Source of the DNA: DATAAM01 sp036260075
GTDB lineage: Bacteria > Actinomycetota > Acidimicrobiia > Acidimicrobiales > JAHWLA01
Direction of reading: 5' to 3'
Assembly: GCA_036260075.1 (NCBI GenBank)
Contig: DATAAM010000196.1
Coordinates: 1 to 9,340 of the forward strand
DNA: 9,340 bases
Shown: positions 5,361 to 9,340 of the stretch, piece by piece
Layout: each line of letters begins with the position of its first letter
Position numbering within the stretch: the stretch's first letter is position 1
The notes under the pieces: generated by a model
Database searches by the model: none
What the model saw: only the letters and a program-made list of their open reading frames with translations
What the model was told of the DNA's origin: nothing
Position numbers and translations under genes: made by a program

Positions 5361-6428
5361 GTGGCCGTTCCCGCCGCGCCCGCGTGCCTCGACCGGATCG
5401 CCGCGCGCGTCGACGCCCGCATCGACTCGCTGCTGACAGCCGAGATCGCCCGCTGGCGCGACGTCGACGCCGACCTGGCCGAGCCGCTCGCGGCCTTGCA
5501 CCGGCTGGTGACGGCGGGCGGCAAGCGGCTGCGGCCCGCGTTCTGCCATTGGGGGTTCGTGGGCGCGGGCGGCGACCCCGACGACCCGCTGGTGGTCGAC
5601 GCAGGAGCCGCCCTGGAGCTCCTCCACACGTTCGCCTTGGTGCACGACGACGTGATGGACGGCTCGGCCATCCGCCGTGGGGTGCCGACCGTGCACGCCG
5701 CGTTCGCCGGCCGCCACACGGTCGACCGCTGGCGCGGCGAGCCCCGCCGGTTCGGCGAGGGCGTGGCCATCCTGGTGGGCGACTTGGCCTTCGTGTACGC
5801 CGACCGGCTGCTCGCCGAGGCTCCCCGTGCCGCCCACGACGTGTTCACCGAGCTGCGGCTGGAGGTCAACGTCGGCCAGTACCTCGACCTGCTGGGCACC
5901 GTGCGGGGCGGCGTCGACATCGAGCAGGCCCGTCGCATCAGCCGCTACAAGTCGGGCAAGTACACGATCGAACGGCCGCTGCACCTCGGCGCCGCCCTCG
6001 CCGGACGGTTGGACGAGCTGGCCGAATCGTTGTCCGCCTTCGGCGAACCGTTGGGTGAGGCGTTCCAGCTGCGCGACGACCTGCTGGGTGCCTTCGGCGA
6101 CACCGCCGTGACCGGCAAGCCGGTGGGCGAGGACCTGCGCGAGGGGAAGCCCACGGCGCTGTACACGTGGGCCGTGGAGCGGGCCACCGGCCCGGGCGCC
6201 GACCTGCTGGCCTCGCGCTTCGGCACCGCCGACCTCGGCCCCGTCGAGGTCGCCGAGCTCCAGGCGGTCCTGGAGGAGACGGGCGCCCGCCGCGAGGTGG
6301 AGGACGCCATCGAGCGCCTGGTCGCCGAAGCTCTCGGGGCGTTGGAGCAGCTCGGCCCCCGCCTGCAGCCGGAGGCCGTGACCCACTTGGCCGAGCTCGC
6401 CCACTTCGTGGCGGGACGTGACCGGTGA
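5361..6428 (+). CDS. Short-chain polyprenyl diphosphate synthase (IdsA-like, probable geranylgeranyl diphosphate synthase)
   Basis: A 355-residue soluble trans-prenyltransferase that condenses allylic diphosphates with isopentenyl diphosphate. Visible motifs in order: GGKRLRP (53-59), first aspartate-rich motif DDVMD (96-100), GQYLD (172-176), YKSGKYTIERP (196-206), and second aspartate-rich motif FQLRDDLLGAFGD (235-247), followed by TGKPVGEDLREGKPT. In the second motif the usual last Asp of DDxxD is Gly243, a change I recall as common in actinobacterial IdsA/GrcC-type enzymes. There is no two-residue insertion in the first motif and Phe91 stands five residues before it, the pattern known for archaeal-type GGPP synthases, so a C20 product is favoured, though C15 remains possible. 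The length is typical. The last codon overlaps yjbQ in a GTGA junction. Together with dxs it gives the cluster its isoprenoid character. Confidence 0.92.
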   Translation: MAVPAAPACLDRIAARVDARIDSLLTAEIARWRDVDADLAEPLAALHRLVTAGGKRLRPAFCHWGFVGAGGDPDDPLVVDAGAALELLHTFALVHDDVMDGSAIRRGVPTVHAAFAGRHTVDRWRGEPRRFGEGVAILVGDLAFVYADRLLAEAPRAAHDVFTELRLEVNVGQYLDLLGTVRGGVDIEQARRISRYKSGKYTIERPLHLGAALAGRLDELAESLSAFGEPLGEAFQLRDDLLGAFGDTAVTGKPVGEDLREGKPTALYTWAVERATGPGADLLASRFGTADLGPVEVAELQAVLEETGARREVEDAIERLVAEALGALEQLGPRLQPEAVTHLAELAHFVAGRDR

Positions 6429-6856
6429 AGACGCTCGAGATCGCCTCCGAGCAGGCGTTCCAGCTCATCGACGTCACCGACGCCGTGAACGAGGCGGTGG
6501 CCGTGCCCGAGGGAGTCGTGCACGTGTGGTGCCCTCACACGTCGTGCGGCCTGCTGGTGGGCGAGCTCGAGGACGGCTTCCACGAGGACCTCGAGGGCGT
6601 GCTGGAGCAGCTCGCCCCCGTGGCCGGGCCGTGGGCGCACGACGACCTGGCCCGTCGCCACCAGAACCTCGAGCCCGACGAGCGGCGCAACGGGTGGAGC
6701 CACATCCGGGCCGCGCTCGCCACCCTCCCGTTCGTGGTCGTGCCCGTGGCCGACGGGCGGATGGCCCTGGGACGGTGGCAGCGGCTGTTCCTCGTGGAGC
6801 TCGACGGTCCCCGGCCCCGCCGCACGCTCCAGGTGCAGTCGCTGCCGACTGCATAG
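6425..6856 (+). CDS. yjbQ: YjbQ/UPF0047 family protein (secondary thiamine-phosphate synthase annotation)
   Basis: A 143-residue single-domain protein of the YjbQ/UPF0047 family. Recognisable segments are CPHTSCGLLVGE (36-47), PWAHDD (69-74), GWSHIRAAL (90-98) and the C-terminal signature GRMALGRWQRLFLVELDGPR (111-130), which is nearly the family consensus. The conserved histidines (H38, H72, H93) probably form a metal or substrate site. E. coli YjbQ can partly replace ThiE, hence the annotated thiamine-phosphate synthase activity, but the physiological role is unsettled. The segment around 78-90 (RHQNLEPDERRNG) replaces the more usual shorter loop. The GTG start overlaps the prenyl synthase stop by 4 nt. 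Its place between two isoprenoid genes, just ahead of a TPP enzyme, is suggestive but not proof of a link. Confidence 0.9.
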   Translation: MKTLEIASEQAFQLIDVTDAVNEAVAVPEGVVHVWCPHTSCGLLVGELEDGFHEDLEGVLEQLAPVAGPWAHDDLARRHQNLEPDERRNGWSHIRAALATLPFVVVPVADGRMALGRWQRLFLVELDGPRPRRTLQVQSLPTA

Positions 6857-6873
6857 TCCCGGCGGCGGCGGGC

Positions 6874-6879
6874 TACGGT
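6874..6879 (+). promoter_or_regulatory. Putative -10 element of dxs (very short leader)
   Basis: TACGGT fits TANNNT in the 32-bp gap before dxs. The ATG at 6889 lies 9 nt beyond it, so the transcript would have a leader of only about 3 nt. There is no good Shine-Dalgarno before the ATG (only GGTGGG) and no clear -35. It may supplement read-through from upstream genes. Confidence 0.35.
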
Positions 6880-6888
6880 GGGCCGCGG

Positions 6889-8775
6889 ATGCTGCTCGAA
6901 TCGATCAATTCCCCCCACGATCTGCGGGCGCTGCCTCCGGAGCGACTGAACGAGCTGGCCGAGGAGATCCGCCGGTTCGTCGTGCGTGCCGTGTCGGTCA
7001 CCGGTGGCCACCTCGGTTCCAACCTTGGTGCCGTGGAGCTCACGATCGCCCTCCACCGGGTGTTCGAGTCGCCCCGCGACGTGATCCTGTGGGACACCGG
7101 CCACCAGGCGTACGTGCACAAGGTCCTCACCGGGCGGCGCCACCAGTTCGCCACGCTGCGCCAGGAGGACGGGTTGTCGGGCTACCCGTCGCGCACCGAG
7201 TCGGAGCACGACTGGGTGGAGAACAGCCACGCCTCCACCATCCTGAGCTACGCCCACGGGCTGGCCACGGCAGTCAGCCGCAGCGGGGCCGAGCGCCGGG
7301 TGGTCGCCGTCATCGGCGACGGCTCGATGACGGGGGGGATGGCCTTCGAGGCGCTCAACAACCTGGGGCACAGCGGCAGCCGGTGCGTGATCGTGCTCAA
7401 CGACAACGGTCGGTCGTACGCACCCACGGTCTCGCGCCTCTCCGAGGGCGTCAGCCGGCTGCGCCTCAACCCTTCGTACGTGGCCCTGCGGGATCGGTTC
7501 GAGCACCTCATCCGTGAGGTGCCGGGCGTCGGCCAGTTCGCCTACTCCAGCTTCCAGAGCGTGAAGGCGGCGTTCCGGGAGCTGCTGGAGCCGACGGCGT
7601 TCTTCGAGTCGCTCGGCGTGCGCTACACGGGGCCGATCGACGGGCACGACATTGCGGGCATGGAGGACGCCCTGCGCAACGCGGCCGAGTTCGACGGCCC
7701 GATCGTGGTGCACGTGCTCACGCAGAAGGGCCGCGGCTACAAGCCCGCCGAGGACGACGAGGAGAAGTGCCTCCACGACGTCAAGGTGTTCGACCCCGAG
7801 ACGGGGCCGATGGCGCCCGCGGGCATGAAGGTGGGCGACTACACCGAGGCCTTCACCGACACGTTGCTGGAGCTGGCCGAGCACCACCCGCAGGTCACCG
7901 CGGTCACGGCGGCCATGCCCGGCCCCACCGGGCTGCTGCCGTTCCAGGCCCGCTTCCCCGACCGGTTCGTCGACGTGGGCATCGCCGAGCAGCACGCCGT
8001 CACCATGGCGGCGGGGATGGCGATGGGTGGGCTGCGGCCGGTGGTGGCCGTGTACTCGACGTTCTTCACGCGTGCGTTCGACCAGGCCGTGTACGACGTG
8101 GGCATGCACGGGCTGCCGGTCGTGTTCGCCCTCGACCGGGCCGGGATCACGGGCGACGACGGGCCGTCGCACCACGGCGTGCTCGACATGGCGCTGTGCC
8201 TCAAGATCCCGGGCATGACGGTGTTCGCGCCGTCGTCGGCCCAGGAGCTGCGGGTGATGCTGCGCGATGCGGTCGAGCTGGAGGGTCCGGCGGTCGTGCG
8301 CTACCCGAAGGGCGCGGCGCGCCAGGTGGGGCTCGGCGAGGTCGGTGCGGGGCTGTCGGCCCGGCGGGTGCGCGAGGGCGACGACGTGTGCATCCTCGCC
8401 GTGGGCAAGCTGCTCGCCGCCGCCGAGGAGGCCGCCGCCGAGCTGGCGAGCCAAGGCCTGTCGGCCACCGTGTGGGACGTGCGAGTGGTGCGCCCGCTCG
8501 ACCTGCGCATGCTGGCCGACGCCGCCCGCCATCGACTCGTCGTCACGGTGGAGGACGGCATCCGGGTCGGTGGCGCGGGCGCGTTCATCGCCGACGCGCT
8601 GGCCGCGCTCGACACCGGACGGCAGGCGCCGCCCGTGCTGGTACTGGGCGTGCCCGACGAGTTCATCCCGCAGGCGAAGGCCGAGCGCATCCTCTCGCGC
8701 CTGGGGCTCGACGGTCCCGGCATCGCCGCCTCGGCCGCCACCGCGCTGGCCGCTGCCGGCGTGCCGCTGGCCTGA
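6889..8775 (+). CDS. dxs: 1-deoxy-D-xylulose-5-phosphate synthase (DXS)
   Basis: A full-length 628-residue DXS, the cytoplasmic TPP- and Mg-dependent enzyme that joins pyruvate and glyceraldehyde 3-phosphate in the first step of the MEP isoprenoid pathway. The N-terminus MLLESINSPHDLRAL is typical. Key features: H41 in VTGGHLGSNLG, the TPP/Mg motif from GDGSMTGG (143-150) to NDNGRS (171-176), KGRGYKPAE (280-288), the catalytic glutamate E367 in DVGIAEQHAVTMAAG, DRAGITGDDGPSHHG (416-430) in the active-site wall, and the C-terminal transketolase domain (about 495-615) ending with GVPDEFIPQ. All expected catalytic residues are present. DXS is usually the main flux-controlling step and is often sensitive to IPP/DMAPP. 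The next gene begins 2 nt after its stop. Confidence 0.97.
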   Translation: MLLESINSPHDLRALPPERLNELAEEIRRFVVRAVSVTGGHLGSNLGAVELTIALHRVFESPRDVILWDTGHQAYVHKVLTGRRHQFATLRQEDGLSGYPSRTESEHDWVENSHASTILSYAHGLATAVSRSGAERRVVAVIGDGSMTGGMAFEALNNLGHSGSRCVIVLNDNGRSYAPTVSRLSEGVSRLRLNPSYVALRDRFEHLIREVPGVGQFAYSSFQSVKAAFRELLEPTAFFESLGVRYTGPIDGHDIAGMEDALRNAAEFDGPIVVHVLTQKGRGYKPAEDDEEKCLHDVKVFDPETGPMAPAGMKVGDYTEAFTDTLLELAEHHPQVTAVTAAMPGPTGLLPFQARFPDRFVDVGIAEQHAVTMAAGMAMGGLRPVVAVYSTFFTRAFDQAVYDVGMHGLPVVFALDRAGITGDDGPSHHGVLDMALCLKIPGMTVFAPSSAQELRVMLRDAVELEGPAVVRYPKGAARQVGLGEVGAGLSARRVREGDDVCILAVGKLLAAAEEAAAELASQGLSATVWDVRVVRPLDLRMLADAARHRLVVTVEDGIRVGGAGAFIADALAALDTGRQAPPVLVLGVPDEFIPQAKAERILSRLGLDGPGIAASAATALAAAGVPLA

Positions 8776-8777
8776 CC

Positions 8778-9340
8778 GTGGAAGGGTCCGCCTACCTCGA
8801 CGCCGTGCGGCGCGAGAGCGCGGCGCTCGCCGAGGCTGCCCGCCGAGGCCTCGACGTCCCGGTCGACCACTGCCCGGGCTGGACGGTGCGATCGGTGGTG
8901 GAGCACCTCGGCCTGATCCACCTGTGGGTGCGCACGATGGTGGAGAACCGGGCCACCGAGCGGCTGTCGCGGCGCGACCTGCCCGACCCGCCGGCGGGCG
9001 ACGACGAGCTGGTGGCGTGGTTCGAGAGCGGGGCGGACCGGCTCGTGGAGATGCTCGGCGCCGTCGGCCCCGACGAGCACGTGTGGAACTGGTCGCTGCG
9101 GCCGCACGTGGCGTCGTTCTGGCCGCGGCGGATGGCGCACGAGACGGCCGTCCACCGGTGGGACGGCGAGCGGGCCCACGGCGTGCCGCGCCCCGTCGGC
9201 GGCGAGCTGGCGGTCGACGGCATCGAGGAGGTGTTCGACACGATCGTGCCGCGCTTGCTGCACGACGGCGCCCCGTCGGAGATCGGGGGCACGCTCCACG
9301 TGCACTGCACCGACCGCGAGGGCGAGTGGCTGGTGTCGTT
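8778..9340 (+). CDS. Maleylpyruvate isomerase (MDMPI) family protein, mycothiol-dependent type, DinB-like fold (3' end outside window)
   Basis: The first 187 codons are present; the gene continues past the window. The N-terminal motif DHCPGWTVRSVVEHLGLIH (30-48) and FWPRRMAHETAVHRWD (114-129) are the hallmarks of the MDMPI N-terminal domain (TIGR03083/PF11716). The probable metal ligands are H43, E122 and H126; the E-x3-H spacing matches E144/H148 of the Corynebacterium glutamicum enzyme. Family members use mycothiol for isomerisation or conjugation, but most are uncharacterised, so maleylpyruvate need not be the substrate. The GTG start is taken at the first in-frame start after the dxs stop, with only 2 nt between, and has no Shine-Dalgarno, so it is likely coupled to dxs. 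Mycothiol is known from actinobacteria, which supports the taxonomic reading. Nothing ties its function to isoprenoids. Confidence 0.85.
   Translation, partial: MEGSAYLDAVRRESAALAEAARRGLDVPVDHCPGWTVRSVVEHLGLIHLWVRTMVENRATERLSRRDLPDPPAGDDELVAWFESGADRLVEMLGAVGPDEHVWNWSLRPHVASFWPRRMAHETAVHRWDGERAHGVPRPVGGELAVDGIEEVFDTIVPRLLHDGAPSEIGGTLHVHCTDREGEWLVS

Noticed and set aside
4506..6404. A 632-codon minus-strand open frame opposite the PAP2-like and prenyl synthase genes
   Set aside because: Low-complexity composition, no recognisable motif, and fully antisense to two well-supported genes.
6418..6888. In-frame upstream extension of dxs to 6418 giving 785 residues
   Set aside because: The extra 157 residues are Arg/Gly/Pro-rich out-of-frame translation of yjbQ. 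DXS proteins begin with the MLLESINSP segment at 6889.
6535..8532. A 665-codon minus-strand open frame opposite yjbQ and dxs
   Set aside because: Antisense shadow of a perfectly conserved dxs; repetitive Arg/His/Gly/Val composition and no family resemblance.
1..9340. CRISPR array, tRNA, insertion sequence or prophage signals
   Set aside because: No regularly spaced direct repeats, no cloverleaf-like segments, no transposase or integrase motifs, and no composition shift between neighbouring genes were seen.

Overview
The window is ordinary, very GC-rich chromosomal DNA, densely packed on both strands. It most likely comes from an actinobacterium, tentatively an uncultured Acidimicrobiia-type lineage. 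The case rests on strong G/C preference at third codon positions, frequent GTG starts and start codons placed 6 nt after a TANNNT -10 element (leaderless style). Several proteins also point that way: an IlvG-type TPP enzyme resembling Mycobacterium Rv1820, an IdsA-like prenyl synthase, and a relative of the mycothiol-dependent maleylpyruvate isomerases. No transposase, phage gene, tRNA/rRNA, CRISPR array or toxin-antitoxin pair is visible, and no gene-free stretch exceeds 80 bp.

Layout. Positions 1-1428 (minus strand) hold tldD and, overlapping it by 4 nt, the first 12 codons of a probable tldE/pmbA partner cut off by the window edge. Divergent from tldD is a small FlK-type hotdog thioesterase (1484-1861, plus). 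The two appear to share one symmetric -10 element. A short convergent spacer with an unusual T4...A4 inverted repeat follows, then a minus-strand IlvG-like acetolactate-synthase-family enzyme (1938-3545).

From 3620 to the right edge every gene is on the plus strand with gaps of -4 to +32 nt, which reads as one operon or a chain of overlapping transcription units. In order: a flippase-like multi-pass membrane protein (LPG-synthase TM/UPF0104 family), a PAP2/inositol-phosphorylceramide-synthase-like membrane protein, a short-chain polyprenyl diphosphate synthase (probably GGPP), a YjbQ/UPF0047 protein, 1-deoxy-D-xylulose-5-phosphate synthase (dxs), and the start of a MDMPI-type DinB-fold protein.

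How they fit together. DXS makes the first MEP-pathway intermediate and the prenyl synthase builds prenyl diphosphates from the pathway's end products. The two membrane proteins could use or translocate prenyl- or phospholipid products, but this is inferred from position alone. DXS and the IlvG-like protein both need thiamine diphosphate, and YjbQ is annotated as a secondary thiamine-phosphate synthase, so there is also a loose TPP theme. I see no clearly novel system. The most interesting points are the promoter architecture (symmetric divergent -10, leaderless starts, a -10 overlapping a stop codon), the inverted repeat at 1874-1919, and the isoprenoid/lipid gene grouping.
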